A DNA stretch of 64,000 nt from DATMER01 sp963741305 (GCA_963741305.1 CAVUHL010000003.1:8122001-8186000), one strand, 5' to 3'. Shown: positions 34,752 to 46,184, numbered from the stretch's first letter. Numbers and translations are program-made. The notes: generated by a model not told the origin, from the letters alone.

Positions 34752-36143
34752 CTAGATCCGCCTCTCTGTGAGCCTGCGGGCGCCGATTGCCGCCAGCAAC
34801 GCCGCGAGCAGAGCGAATCCAAGGACGTCGAGCGTGGGTACGTCCACGGCCGCCGCGGTCACCACCAGAGCCGTCGGGTCTCCGCTGCCCTGGATGGCGG
34901 GATCGTCGCTCACACCGTTGGTGTCGTTGAGCCCATCGTCGTTGGTGTCGAACGACAGGACAGCCTGGTTCGTGATGACAGAGCCGGGCGCCGCGTCGGG
35001 GTCGATGGTCGCCTGGATCGTGATCGTCACCGAGGCTCCGGCCGCGAGCGCGCCGCTCCAGGTGACCGTGTTGGTGGCGAGGGTGGCCGTCGCGGTGCCC
35101 GACGTGGCCGACGCGCCGGTCAGGACCAGCTCCGGCGGCAGCACATCGGTCAGCTCGGCGCCCGGGTTGTCCGGCTGGCCGCCGGGGCCGTTGTTGGTCA
35201 GCACCACGGTGTAGACGATGGAACCGCCGGGCTGCGTCTGTCCGGAGACCGTCTTGGTGGCGGCGAGCGCGGCTGGCTGCGGCTGTGCTCCCACGGTCGT
35301 GAAGCTGGTGGCGTTCCCATCTTCGGGAGTCGGGTCCGGAGTCGACGAGGAGACGGTCGCGCTGTTGAGCAGCAGGGTGCCCGTCGGCAAGGACGGATCG
35401 ACGTGGACGACGAGGGTGAAGACGGCATTCCCCGGAGCGAGCGTGGCCGCGGTGCAGGTCACGTCACCGATGCCGCCCACGGCAGGTGTCATGCAGCTCC
35501 AGCCGCCAGGCTCGGTGAGCGACTGGAAGGTGACGCCGGCCGGCAACGGGTCGTTGAGCAGCAAGTTTTCAGCGTCGCCCGGACCTCCGTTGACGACCGT
35601 GATCGTGTAGGTCAGATCGCTGTCCTGGGGAACGAAATCGGGCGTCCCGGTTTTCAGGAGCGAGATGTCGGCCTCGGGTGGGCCCACCATGGAGCTGGCG
35701 CTGCCGGTCTCGTCCCCTGCATTCCCCTCGGCGGTCTCCGAGGAAGCCGTCGCCTCGTTGGTCACGATCGTTCCCGGTGCCAGGCCGACGTCGAACAGCA
35801 CCGTCAGGGTGAAGACTTCGGAGGTCACACCCAGGGTGTCGATCGAGCAGGAGACGATACCGTCACTGCCCACGGGCGGGGTGGTGCATGTCCAGCCGGC
35901 CGGCTCCGACAGCGAGAGGAACGTGGTGCCCGCCGGAAGGTCGTCTTCCAGAGAGACAAACTCCGCGTCGTCGGGGCCGGCATTGGTGAGGGTAATGGTG
36001 TAGCTCTGTGCGTTCCCTGCGGCGACTGGATCGGAGCCGTCCACCTTGAAGACCTGCAGGTCGGCCTGGGCCTGGGCGATCCCAGGGAGAACGGCGGCGA
36101 GCAGGCCCACCAAGAGCACGGGCAGTATCTGGCAGCGGGGCAT
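34752..36143 (-). CDS. DUF11-repeat surface protein with IPTL-CTERM sorting signal
   Basis: A 463-residue exported protein. The signal peptide is CQILPVLLVGLLAAVLPGIA followed by QAQA. Three DUF11 repeats follow (about 25-150, 150-275, 285-400), each with the YTITLTNAGPDDA/YTITVVNGGPGDA start and a LPAGTTF or LPAGVTF strand. The C-terminus is an IPTL-CTERM-like signal: VPTLDVLGF, a hydrophobic helix and the basic end RRLTERRI, used by envelope-sorting systems in Gram-negative bacteria. No exosortase-type enzyme is in the window. It is 62 bp downstream of the CHAT protein gene on the same strand and may be cotranscribed with it. Confidence 0.9.
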   Translation of the reverse strand: MPRCQILPVLLVGLLAAVLPGIAQAQADLQVFKVDGSDPVAAGNAQSYTITLTNAGPDDAEFVSLEDDLPAGTTFLSLSEPAGWTCTTPPVGSDGIVSCSIDTLGVTSEVFTLTVLFDVGLAPGTIVTNEATASSETAEGNAGDETGSASSMVGPPEADISLLKTGTPDFVPQDSDLTYTITVVNGGPGDAENLLLNDPLPAGVTFQSLTEPGGWSCMTPAVGGIGDVTCTAATLAPGNAVFTLVVHVDPSLPTGTLLLNSATVSSSTPDPTPEDGNATSFTTVGAQPQPAALAATKTVSGQTQPGGSIVYTVVLTNNGPGGQPDNPGAELTDVLPPELVLTGASATSGTATATLATNTVTWSGALAAGASVTITIQATIDPDAAPGSVITNQAVLSFDTNDDGLNDTNGVSDDPAIQGSGDPTALVVTAAAVDVPTLDVLGFALLAALLAAIGARRLTERRI

Positions 36144-36205
36144 GGGAGCTCCCTCCTGAACGGGACTAGATTAGAAAGCTCTTCGATTGTACCCGTTGTG
36201 CACCT

Positions 36206-39200
36206 TCACTGCCAGTCGCCGTAGAGCTGGAAACCGGCCCAGTAGTAAGGGGCACTGAAGTCCTTGACCACCCGCTCGCCCTTGTCGTCGGTGACCTCGA
36301 TCGGCCCACGGATGAGCTCCTGCTGGGCGGCCTGGAGCGCCCGGTCCTTGGTCAGGCCGGCGCGCAGGTGCTTGTAGAAGCGGATCATCAGCTCCGCGGT
36401 GGCCTGGTCCTGGACGCTCCAGAGGCTGGCCATCACCGTGCGCGCCCCGGCGTATTGAAAGGCGCGTGTCAGACCGATCAGCCCTTCTCCTCCCAACTCC
36501 TCGCCCAGCCCCGTATCGCAGGCGGAGAGCACCACGAGGTCCGCATTCAAGCGGACCCGCTCGAAGATTTCCCACACCTGGAGCAGTCCGTTGTCGCGCT
36601 GCGGTCCAGTCTCCTCGGAGGCCGTCTGTTCGGGGATCGTCAGAGCGATGAACGAGCCCGAGGGGAGGTGCTCGTCGACCGAGCCGTGGGCTGCAAGGTG
36701 GAGGATACGGGTGTTGGGATCGAGGCCTTTGATTCGCTCCTCGAGCGCTTCGGGGCCGAGGAATGTGCGGACGCTGCCTTCTGGAAAAAGGCTTGCGATC
36801 CCGAGGACTTCGCGGCGGGAGTGGGGGAGGGGCTGGAAGTCAAAGAGGCCGCGTTCCGCGGCACCGCGCACCGTGGGATCTCCTCGGACGGCGTCGCCGT
36901 CGGCCGGAAGCGCAGCGGTAGAGATCTTCATCGCCCTGAGGCTCTGCGGGTAGACCGGGTCGCCGAAGGCGGCAAGCTGGAGCGGAGCTGGAACGGTGTC
37001 CTTACTCCGGCCCTGTTTCAACTCGGCGAAGACGGTGGCAGAAAGGGCGACGTGGAGCGGCTTCCATGCGCCCAGGTACTGGGGCCCGTCCTCGGTGTCG
37101 CGGAGGAGGGCCGCGAAGGGAAGGGCGTGGAGCGGGCCGTCAGGCAAGATCAAGAGGCGCTCGCTCGCGGCGATTCGATCTGCTACTAGCCCGAGCAACT
37201 CGGTATAGAGCTCTCGGCTGATCGCTTGGAGTTGCGTCCGGCGCTGTGCGCTCAGCGAGGAGCCACCTTTGGCCTCAGATAGCAGAGTCAGCAGTTGCTT
37301 CACTCTGGACCGGAGGGTTTCTTCTCCCAGCGGAAGAATCTTGACTTCAAGATCCTCGGTCGGGGAGAGGGCAAAGATGGCGGTCTTTTCCTTGCCCACG
37401 CTAAAGGAGAGGAGCAACGACCCCGGGTCGAGCATCCGTTGAGTTGCCGCGGTTTCGAGGGGCTTGGGATAGCGGAGGGCGGCGAGCCTAGGCGAGGCGC
37501 TACGGATGCTTGCTTCGATGTCACCTGCCTCGGCATCCAACTTCCGAAGCTCTCGCCGGGCGGCCTCGATCTCCAGGCCATGGTCCCGCAGATTCAAGCG
37601 AGCGAGATCTTTGAGAGCGAGATCATATTGAAACCTTAATTGGCGACGCTCTCTATCTAGCCTTACTGGTATGTCCGCCGTGAAGGCTAAGTCTCGTTCA
37701 ACTAGCATAGTTAGAAATGTTTGAGCATGGAAGCGTTCCAAGGTATGAAATGCCTCTGGGAGGCGGCCATGGGTGAAGAGGAGATCGAGCATTGCCCGAT
37801 AGACCTTGCTATGTTGAGCCCGAAAGGCGGCTTGAACGTAATAGGAACCTCCTAGCTTGGAGATTTGATGTTCCAGGGAATCCAGCGCCCGGCCGTAGTA
37901 GTAAAAGGAGCCGTCTACATCCCCACGAGCCCTGGCCGTATTTCCCAAGTCATACAGGCTCGTGGCAGCTGCGAGGCTCTGAGGTGCCAGCTGTTCGTTG
38001 AGGATCAAACTTTGGAGGAAGTAGTCGTGAGCAACGTCGACCTCTCCGCGAGCCCAAGCCACAGCTCCAAGGTTGGACAGACTGTTGGCCAATACGAGAC
38101 TTTGTGGTGCTAGTTGTTCTTTGATCTTCAGGGCACGGAGATGGTTATCATGGGCGCGCCCCCAATCACTGCGTACCCAGGCGGCAGACCCTAGGTTGGT
38201 GAGACTTTGGGCCACGGCTAGGCTGCGCGGAGCGAGTTGCTCACGAATTTGCAGAGATCTGGCGTAGTAGTCGTGAGCGTTGCTCAGGTCCCCCATATCC
38301 TGGGCAACAGCGCCCAAGTTGTTCAAGCTGGTGGCCACCGCGAGGCCCTGGGGGGCGAGCTGCTCGCGAATCTGCAATGCCTGGAGGTAATACATGTGAG
38401 CGCGCTCTAAATCGCCACGTAGATGGGCTACACCTCCGAGATTGTTGAGGCTGGTTGCCAATGTAAGGCTTTTGGGTGCGTGCTTCTTTTTTATCTGTAG
38501 AGCTTGGGAGTGGTAAAATTGGGCACGATCTAAGTCGCCGCGGGCTTGGACCACAAATCCGAGGTTGTTCAGGTTGACTGCAACGATGAGGCTCTGCGGG
38601 ACTATTTGCTCGCGGACTTGCAAAGCGCGGTTGAAGTACCCGTAGGCTTCCTCTAAATTCCCGCGGTCATGCTCAACAGTTCCCAGATTGTCCAGGCTGT
38701 CAGCGACGAGCAGGCTCTTGGGGGCGAAGTGTTCACTGATCGCGAGCGCCCGAGAGAAGTAGTCGTGTGCGAGCCCAAGTTCCCCTCTGTCTGCAGCCAA
38801 CTCTCCCATGTTGTTTAGATCCTTGGCCCCACCAAGACTCTTGGGATTAAGTTTCTGGCGGTTATCAAGTGCTGAGGAGTAGGCCTTCTCAGCCTCGTGG
38901 TACTCGTTCCGCCTCTCATGAGCTTCGCCAAGAGCCTCCCAGGCTGCAACCTGGACTGTGAGGTTGTCGGTATCTTTGACGGCTTCACGATACGCCTCTA
39001 CGGCCTTTCCCCATTCAGCCAGTTGCCCCCAAGCATCACCAATCCGCATGGCCATCCAGGCTCGAAGAACCCCACCATCTTCACCCACTAAGCCTTCAGC
39101 AATCGACTGCCACACCTCAACCGCGCCCTCAACATCCTGCGCGGCGAGTTGGGCTTTCCCGGCTAGGTAGATCTGCTCAATCGCCTGAGACAGGACGGGC

Positions 39201-39610
39201 TGCACCTTGGCTTCCCAAAGGCCCGGCTCCACGGTGATCTCCAGCGACGCTCCGCCTCTCCTTCCGCGAAGCACCACCGCACCACGTGGAACCTGTTCCG
39301 CTTCCAACTCTAGCCAATCGGGATACGAGGTCAGTTCCCCCTTGGCAGCGTCAGGATTGGCGGGAGGGTTGGGCAACCGCTCCCAACTCAGAATCACATC
39401 CCCCAACTGCAACCCCGCCTCCTCAAGCGTCGAGTCTTTAGGGATCTCCTCGATCACCACCCCTCTCAGATCTTCTTGCCCGTCTACTGCCAGTGCCTCG
39501 ACCAGTGCGGGAGAGACGGGCTCCGTCTCCTGAGGTTCAGCCACTGCAAGACCAATCCACAGCGGCATTATCGAGACGAGGAAGCACATTGCAGCACGCT
39601 TTTTGGGCAT
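36206..39610 (-). CDS. Exported PDZ-TPR-CHAT domain protein
   Basis: A 1,134-residue protein; ATG 39610 is chosen because it opens a signal peptide (MCFLVSIMPLWIGLAVAEP) and has AAGGAGAGG upstream. A PDZ-like segment (VVIEEIPKDSTLEEAGLQLG, DVILSW) spans about 48-83. Helical TPR units follow, then about ten 40-42-residue TPRs of the form SLNNLGAVAQDMGDLSNAHD between residues 255 and 640. After a coiled-coil region the C-terminal CHAT protease domain (about 850-1134) has the catalytic pair in LHLAAHGS (His975) and VLSACDTGLG (Cys1031). CHAT is a caspase-like peptidase fold. Most TPR-CHAT proteins are cytoplasmic; the signal peptide makes this one unusual. Confidence 0.92.
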   Translation of the reverse strand: MPKKRAAMCFLVSIMPLWIGLAVAEPQETEPVSPALVEALAVDGQEDLRGVVIEEIPKDSTLEEAGLQLGDVILSWERLPNPPANPDAAKGELTSYPDWLELEAEQVPRGAVVLRGRRGGASLEITVEPGLWEAKVQPVLSQAIEQIYLAGKAQLAAQDVEGAVEVWQSIAEGLVGEDGGVLRAWMAMRIGDAWGQLAEWGKAVEAYREAVKDTDNLTVQVAAWEALGEAHERRNEYHEAEKAYSSALDNRQKLNPKSLGGAKDLNNMGELAADRGELGLAHDYFSRALAISEHFAPKSLLVADSLDNLGTVEHDRGNLEEAYGYFNRALQVREQIVPQSLIVAVNLNNLGFVVQARGDLDRAQFYHSQALQIKKKHAPKSLTLATSLNNLGGVAHLRGDLERAHMYYLQALQIREQLAPQGLAVATSLNNLGAVAQDMGDLSNAHDYYARSLQIREQLAPRSLAVAQSLTNLGSAAWVRSDWGRAHDNHLRALKIKEQLAPQSLVLANSLSNLGAVAWARGEVDVAHDYFLQSLILNEQLAPQSLAAATSLYDLGNTARARGDVDGSFYYYGRALDSLEHQISKLGGSYYVQAAFRAQHSKVYRAMLDLLFTHGRLPEAFHTLERFHAQTFLTMLVERDLAFTADIPVRLDRERRQLRFQYDLALKDLARLNLRDHGLEIEAARRELRKLDAEAGDIEASIRSASPRLAALRYPKPLETAATQRMLDPGSLLLSFSVGKEKTAIFALSPTEDLEVKILPLGEETLRSRVKQLLTLLSEAKGGSSLSAQRRTQLQAISRELYTELLGLVADRIAASERLLILPDGPLHALPFAALLRDTEDGPQYLGAWKPLHVALSATVFAELKQGRSKDTVPAPLQLAAFGDPVYPQSLRAMKISTAALPADGDAVRGDPTVRGAAERGLFDFQPLPHSRREVLGIASLFPEGSVRTFLGPEALEERIKGLDPNTRILHLAAHGSVDEHLPSGSFIALTIPEQTASEETGPQRDNGLLQVWEIFERVRLNADLVVLSACDTGLGEELGGEGLIGLTRAFQYAGARTVMASLWSVQDQATAELMIRFYKHLRAGLTKDRALQAAQQELIRGPIEVTDDKGERVVKDFSAPYYWAGFQLYGDWQ

Positions 39611-39751
39611 GGGACACCTCTCCTTAACCTCTAACGCGAGAAAGAGATCTGAAAGATACCACCGCCGGTCGATGTCCCTGGTCCTTCCAGCCAAGGTTCG
39701 TCGCGTCATGGACATAGGCTGCACTGACATCGACGGCGGAGGACCGCAGAC

Positions 39752-41379
39752 ATGACCCTGAGCAGGATTCCGAATTCCCGGCGCATGAGGAGGGCGGCAT
39801 GGCTCTCGTCCTGTGCTCTTACCCTGTGCTGCCTCGCCGGCCCGAAGGCGCTGAGCGCCCACGAGGCGAACCATACACACCCGAGCCTTGCGGCGGCCTC
39901 TCTGGAACTGTTGAATGACTCGGGCTTCTACGGCCCAGATGAAGTCGAGCAGATCCTTGCCGGTGCGATTGACGAAGACGACTGCGATGACAACACCATG
40001 AAGGAGCACTTCCTGAACCCTCGTACGGGAGAAGGATTGTTTTTCTCCAGGTCCGCGCGGGGGAGAGCGGACGCGATGTGGGCGAAACGTCTCCGGGGAG
40101 TCTCTCAACCTACGGGAGAATCATTCTGGTACGCCGGACGTGTCCTGCACCTGCTTCAGGATATGACGTCTCCGGCCCATGTCCATGACGACGCTCATGC
40201 CGGGTTGGCTCCCGGCGGCTGCTGGTTCCTCGATAGCGTTGACGATTTCGAAAACTGGGGCTGGAAAACCTCCGAGGACACCGTACATATACTGGATTAC
40301 GTCGACGCATCGATGGACGGCAACGACAGGGTCATCCGCGGGAGCCAGACCCAGGACCTGAAGGACCTCATAAGCGTTTATTTCGGCGGCAGGCCGGCGA
40401 TTGCTGTGGACCTGAGCCCTGGTGGTTTCGTCCATGAGCTTGCGAGCCGCACCTACAACATGACGACTTATTACGGTGAGTTGGCGGTCGGAGATACGCA
40501 GCCTGGGACGGAGCTCAAGAGGATGTTCCCGAGCCTTGCCTACAACTCTGGGTTTCGTGCTTGGACGATTGACGGTGCGGGAGCTTTCTTTGGTGTTTGC
40601 GGCGGGGAGCAGGAAGACGCTTGGTGGGGTATGGAGAATGAATGCCTCTATAAGGATCAGCCCTGGATCCTGGGAAGTTTCTACATCGAGAACTCAGGAG
40701 GCGACAGCGGCTCGTTGACCCCCGTTGTGTGGGAGAAGACGGGAACCCATCCCAAGGGTCCGAGCTCCACTCCTCTGCTCAAGATCTATGGCGACAATCT
40801 CTACCCCCTTGCGACCATCTATGGCGCCGGGTTTCTCAAAGTCTTCCGGGAAACCGTCCTCAAGCCGCAGCACTTCTCGGACGTCCACGAGGCGGAGGAG
40901 ATACACTGGTACGCTCCCTACATCCGCTACATGTACCTGCAACGGGTCATCCAAGGCTACGCGGACGGCACCTTCCGTCCCAATGCAACGGCCACGCGGG
41001 CCGAGGTACTCCAGATGTCCTATAACGGGGCTGCCGAGCCCCTCAACGACATCAATGTTTCCGACCCGGGATTCGCGGACGTGGGCCCGGGCGACTGGTT
41101 CTACCCTCTGGTCGCGAACGCCAAGGCGAAAGGCTTTGTCAACGGCGAGGCGTGCGGGGCTCAGCGGTGCTTCCGTCCCAACGATCCGATCAACCGGGCC
41201 GAGGCCGTGAAGCTGGTGAGCGCCGTGCTGCGGGTGGATGTCGCCAACCCCGGCCACATCATCAACTCCACGGATCTCTCGTTTTCGGATGTACGGACCT
41301 CCGACTGGTTTCATCCTTACGTGTACTGGCTGGTCAATTCGGAGTTGGAGAATGGCTTTCCAGACCTCGGGCTGTACTC
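39752..41379 (+). pseudogene. Giant SLH surface protein gene, 5' part, interrupted by IS4-family element
   Basis: The first 542 codons of a gene cut by an insertion element after base 41379. It opens with a signal peptide (LSSCALTLCCLAGPKALSAH), then a helical domain resembling zinc-dependent phospholipase C/P1 nuclease folds, with YAGRVLHLLQDMTSPAHVHD as a metal-site-like motif. SLH repeats start near residue 385: YMYLQRVIQGYADGTFRPNA and AKGFVNGEACGAQRCFRPND; a third begins before the break. Deleting the element and one target copy continues this frame directly into 42881 (LYSGTRLMRGYTDGLFHPER), completing the third SLH repeat. In the present state the frame runs on without a stop into the transposase. 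Confidence 0.9.
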
Positions 41380-42880
41380 ACTCTCTTACACACAACTTTG
41401 TCCTAGACAAAGGGAGGTGAATCTGGTTTTCTGTTCTCCCCAAGCGGAACTTGGGAGGAATGGAATGACGAGCGGCAAAGAAGGGAACCCGGAGAGTTGG
41501 CCGGAGCAAGAGATGCTGACGGCCAACTTTGGTGATACGCGACTGCAGCGCCGAGCTCATTTGATCCTGGGGGCCTTGTCTCAGCGTCCGGAGGGCAGCA
41601 TTCCTTCAGCCTGTTGCGGCTGGGCAGAGACCCAAGCAGCCTACCGCCTGTTTAGCAACGAGAAGGTCACTGCCGAGAGGGTTCTCGAGCCTCATCGGGA
41701 TGCGACGCTGGAACGGATGGAGCAGCATCCCGTGGTGTTGTGCGTGCAGGACACGACTGAGTTGGACTACACCAGCAAATCCCAGATTCAGGGCTTGGGT
41801 CCGCTGACCTATGAAAACTCCATCGGTCTTTATATCCACCCGACCCTGGCGGTGACCCCGGAACGTCTATGCCTGGGAGTTCTGGATCAGTGGACCTGGG
41901 TCCGAGATCTCGAAGAACACGGAGGCAAGGACCGTCAGCACCGCCTGAAGCGGCCGTTGGAGGAGAAGGAGAGCTTTCGCTGGCTGGAAGGCTATCGGCG
42001 TGTCTGCGATCTTCAGACCGTGCTACTGCAAACCCGTCTGGTGTATGTAGCCGACCGGGACTCGGATCTGTTCGAACTCTTCGAGGCAGGCCAGACGGGG
42101 GAGGCGGCTTGGCTGATCCGAGGCAATCAGGACCGCAAATTGACCGATGGCCGCCATCTTTGGGAGGCAGCCAGAGAAGCCGAAGTCATTGGCACACTGG
42201 AGTTTGATCTACCCGCAGGACCAGATCGCCCCACCGCCAGGCACGTGGTTCAGACCCTGAGAACCGCGCGGCTGAAGTTGAAACCTCCCTACCGTCCGGA
42301 CAGGAAGCTGCCCGCACTGGAAGTGACCGCGATCTTGGCGCAAGAAAAGGCCTCTCCCGCAGGAGTCAAGCCCATCGAATGGCTGCTGCTGACGAACTTG
42401 CCTGTCGGGGACGGCCAGGAGGCAGCGGAAATGGTCGACTGGTATGTCTGTCGCTGGCAGATCGAGGTCTACTTCAGGACTCTGAAGAGTGGATGCAAGG
42501 TCGAGCAACTCCAGTTGCAGAGCCGAGATCGCCTGGAGGTCGCTTTGGCCTTCTACATGATCGTCGCCTGGCGCGTGCTGTACCTGGTCATGCTCGGTAG
42601 AACGGTCCCGGATCTCTCGTGTGAAACCGTGTTTGCACCCGAGGAATGGAAGGCCGTCTGCTTGGTGAGCCAGAAGAAAAGGCCACCTCACCAGCCACCG
42701 AAGCTGGCAGATTTCCTGGCTATGTTGGCAGGGCTCGGCGGCTACCTGGGACGCAAAGGAGACGGCCCGCCTGGTCCCAAGGCCATCTGGATTGGCCTCC
42801 AGCGCACTCGCGACTTTGTCATCGCCATCAAGGCACTGGAGGATATCTCCTAGTTGTGTGTAAGAGAGTGGGCTGTACTC
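41369..42880. mobile_element. IS4-family insertion sequence with 11-bp target duplication
   Basis: The element spans 41380-42869 (1,490 bp). Its ends are perfect 18-bp inverted repeats, ACTCTCTTACACACAACT and its reverse complement. It is flanked by an exact 11-bp duplication GGGCTGTACTC at 41369-41379 and 42870-42880. One transposase gene is on the plus strand, the same strand and phase as the host gene. Perfect ends and duplication indicate a recent insertion. Confidence 0.96.
41465..42853 (+). CDS. IS4-family transposase (Tn5-like)
   Basis: A 462-residue transposase. ATG 41465 is supported by GGGAGGA at 41454-41460; the frame is open far upstream only because it is in phase with the interrupted surface-protein gene. 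Typical elements are LTANFGDTRLQRRAHLI, GSIPSACCGWAETQAAYRLF, the first Asp in LCVQDTTELDY, the second in VYVADRDSDLFEL, and the YREK signature in WYVCRWQIEVYFRTLKSG (near residue 326). This pattern is closest to the Tn5/IS50 branch, although the 11-bp duplication is longer than the 9 bp of IS50. Confidence 0.95.
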   Translation: MTSGKEGNPESWPEQEMLTANFGDTRLQRRAHLILGALSQRPEGSIPSACCGWAETQAAYRLFSNEKVTAERVLEPHRDATLERMEQHPVVLCVQDTTELDYTSKSQIQGLGPLTYENSIGLYIHPTLAVTPERLCLGVLDQWTWVRDLEEHGGKDRQHRLKRPLEEKESFRWLEGYRRVCDLQTVLLQTRLVYVADRDSDLFELFEAGQTGEAAWLIRGNQDRKLTDGRHLWEAAREAEVIGTLEFDLPAGPDRPTARHVVQTLRTARLKLKPPYRPDRKLPALEVTAILAQEKASPAGVKPIEWLLLTNLPVGDGQEAAEMVDWYVCRWQIEVYFRTLKSGCKVEQLQLQSRDRLEVALAFYMIVAWRVLYLVMLGRTVPDLSCETVFAPEEWKAVCLVSQKKRPPHQPPKLADFLAMLAGLGGYLGRKGDGPPGPKAIWIGLQRTRDFVIAIKALEDIS

Positions 42881-45800
42881 CGGGACGCGGCTGATGAGGG
42901 GCTATACCGATGGTCTGTTCCATCCCGAGCGGCTCGTCACCCGTGCAGAGATGGCCAAGCTTCTGACTCATGCCATGCTCTACTGCGAGGCCAGCACACG
43001 CTCGAAGGAGTGCGGTCCGGGTGCGGTGATTTCAAACGTTCCCCAGCAAATTGCCAACGCGTCCGCGGGATCGCCGGTGACGACCTTGGGTGCCCTCTAC
43101 GAGCAGGTGAGCGACCCAGCCAACACCAACGGTCCGGGGCCGTTCCACCTCCCCGGTGGGGACAGCCGGACGGTGACGGCGCCGCTGACGATCACGGGCG
43201 ACACGCACGACGCCGACGGCGATCCTCTTTTCTATTTCTGGACCACCGACGGCGGATCGCTCACGACCTCCGATCCAGCAAGCTTCTCCCGGGTGACCTG
43301 GACGCCTCCCGTGGTGGCCACGGACACAGGCTTCACCCTGCACGTGGTCAGAGGGGACCGCCGAGGGCTTATCGGGACAGGCAGGTTCGAACTGCTCGTC
43401 CCCGGCACGGCTTCGGCAGACCCGGCCGCGGGAACGATCACCAGCCCGAACGGCACCCAGGCCGGCCCGGTGACCGTCTCGGCCACGGCCAGTGACGGCG
43501 ACGGCCTCGCCCGGGTCACCGCGACTTTCATCTCGGGAGGCCCGGAGCTGGTGCTCTGCGGTCTGGACGGTCCGTCCTTCTGCACGGGGACCAACGGGTC
43601 GTGGTCGCGGACTGCTGTCAATCCCGCCGCGTTTGGAGCCTCTCCGGGGACGGTGACGATGAGGCTGCTCGTGGAGGACGCCACGGGCGAGATCGTGCTC
43701 GTGGACACGCACGCATTCACCTTCAGCCCGCCGAACACCGGCCCGACTTTCAAGCTCACGATCCGCAAGGAGGGGGACGGCTCCGGCACCGTCTCCGGCG
43801 GGGGCGTGGTCTGCGAGCCGGGTTGCTCGACCACCATCGCCAACCTGCCCGCGGGCTCCTCGGTGACCCTCTCGGGCTCGGCCGCAACGGGCTCGGTCTG
43901 GGTGGGCTTCGGCGGAGAGCGTTGCTATAGCTCAGATCCGTGCACGCTCACCATGAATTCGAACATTACGCTCCGTGCCGCGTTCGGCCTGCCGGACGCC
44001 TTCGCCGTCCGATATTCCGCTCCCTCGAACGGCGATACCGGCGTGGCCGTGAGCGCTCAGATCAACGTGTATTTCAATCGCGACATCGTGGCGGGCCCCA
44101 GTTATGCCGGTCTCGTCCTCCGCGAGTCCGGAGAAACGCCTGTGCCGTTCACCCCGGTGATCCCTTCCACGGACCGCCGCCGGCTGGTGCTCATACCCTC
44201 GTCGAACCTCGCGCCCGGCAAGAGCTATCTGGTTGAGATCCCGGCGGGCGCGGTCTCGGATACGGAAGGGATTCCCTTGGCCACGCCATACAGCTTCGCC
44301 TTCACCGCTGCCGAGGCGGGAGCGCCCAAGATGTACATCACGTCCCATCCGCGTCATGTCCTGGAGGGAAGCGAGACCAAGGTCAGCATCTGGTTCGAAG
44401 CTCCCACGCTCGAAGAGCGCACCATCATGCTCACATCCACGCCCGCGGGCGAATTGTTCCATCCAAGCGAGGTGATCCTGGAGGCGGGCGAAACCCTTGT
44501 GGAGTTGCAGGTGGACTCCCGCTTTAATCACGGCAGCACGAGCCCGGTGACCGCCACCTTCTCGGCCTCGGCTCCGGGCACAGGCCAGCAGAGCACGCAG
44601 ATCATCGTAGCCAACATCACCGGGACGACAGGAGCCTCCCTCAAGTTCCAGGGGGGATCAATCGTGGACGACACCGATAACGACGGTGTTTTCGAGGTGG
44701 ATGAGACCGCCGAGATCCTGTTCTCGGTAGCGAACTTCGGCTCGTCAACCATCAGCAACGTCATTCTCGAGTTTTCGGTGATCAATACGAATGGCATCAG
44801 CATCCTTGGCGGAGCGCCCTACACCTGCAACCTGGGCTCCCTCGCAGCCGGGAAAGGCACCACCTGCAAGAAGTCATTCGGGGCCGACGACGATCTGCCC
44901 ACTGGCGACTACTACATCCAGATCAAGGGCACGTCGAGCGCCAATGGCTTTCTCGACCAGGAGAGGGTTCATATCGTCAACGACCTTCAGCCGGACTTCA
45001 TCCTGAATATCGGCACGTTTCCGAGCGCCGAGCTGACGCCCGGATCCACGGTGATTGCGCGTTACACGGCGCGCAACAATACGGACGGGTTCAGCATTGA
45101 GCTTCCCGTGTTCGAGGTGACCCTGGAGATGGAAGGGACACCGCATCTGCTCTACCGGCTCCACGCCAACGCCCGCGGCTATGACTGGAATTCTCAGTCC
45201 TTCCAGCTGCCCATCGTGGTGCCGCCGGTTCCAGGGACTCACATCATCCGGGCGCGGATCAATCCACCCGGGGCGGGCCGGCTGCTCGAGAGCAACTACG
45301 ACAACAACGATGCCACCGTGTTGACCTTGCGGGTGGCCGCTCCGAACCAGCCGCCGGTGCTCAACCCGATTCCAGGCCCTCTCGCGGCCCAGGCAGGCCG
45401 GGCTCTGGCTTTCACGGCCATGGCCACCGATTCCAACAACAATCCCATCACTTATCGGCTAGCGGCGGGAGCGCCGGCCGGCACTGCGATTGGCTCTACC
45501 TCGGGGGTTTTCACCTGGACGCCCGCGTGCAGCCAGGGGCCAGGGACGTATTCGCTCTCCATCATTGCCGACGACGGTAAGGGAGGGACAGACACGGAGA
45601 CCTTCGCCGTGAATGTGGGGATCGAAACTGACCTCGGATCGGATCAGATCGCCAGCCCCCAAGCGGCAGTACCAGGGCAAACCATAGGGCTTACCATCGT
45701 GGCGATCAATCACGGTCCGAGCTGCGCGATCGGGGCCGCGGTAGCGTCCCTCTTCCCGGCCAGCCTCACCAATGTTTCGTGGAGCTGCACGGCCAGCGCC

Positions 45801-46112
45801 GGATCATTCTGCGCGACCGGAGGAACCGGCAATATCGGGGACGCTTCGGTGTCGCTCCTTCCGGGCGGGATGGTCACCTATGCCGTGACGGCGAAAGTGG
45901 CCAATACGGCGTCGGGCCTCATCTTCAGCAGCGCGACCGTGACTGCGCCCCCTGGTGCCACCGACCCGAACGAGACCAACAACAGCTCCTCGGCCACCAT
46001 CACACTCCGGGGCCTCGACTTCCATACGGTCACTCCATGCCGCGTCTTCGACACGCGCCTGAGCGGGCCGGCCCTGGCCTCCGGAGTGACACGGGTCATA
46101 CAGATCGCAGGG
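42881..46112 (+). pseudogene. Giant SLH surface protein gene, middle part between two insertions
   Basis: About 1,077 codons of the interrupted gene. It resumes in the third SLH repeat (MRGYTDGLFHPERLVTRAEM), then runs through Ig-like and cadherin-like domains (DADGDPLFYFW, RVTWTPPVVATDTGF), a bacterial repeat with WVGFGGERCY, a Big-like domain (FNRDIVAGPSYAGLVLRESG), a CARDB-like region (TDNDGVFEVDETAEILFSV), a putative Ig domain (PPVLNPIPGPLAAQAGRALA) and a DUF11 repeat. It breaks in the start of a C-terminal module, FHTVTPCRVFDTR followed by VTRVIQIAG. The frame then runs without a stop into the IS110-family transposase. Confidence 0.9.
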
Positions 46113-46184
46113 ATACTGTTTGAGGCCCCCTCCCTCCGAGCCTGCGGTAGGCTCGTGGCGTTGAGGATAAGAAAGGAGGCCTCG

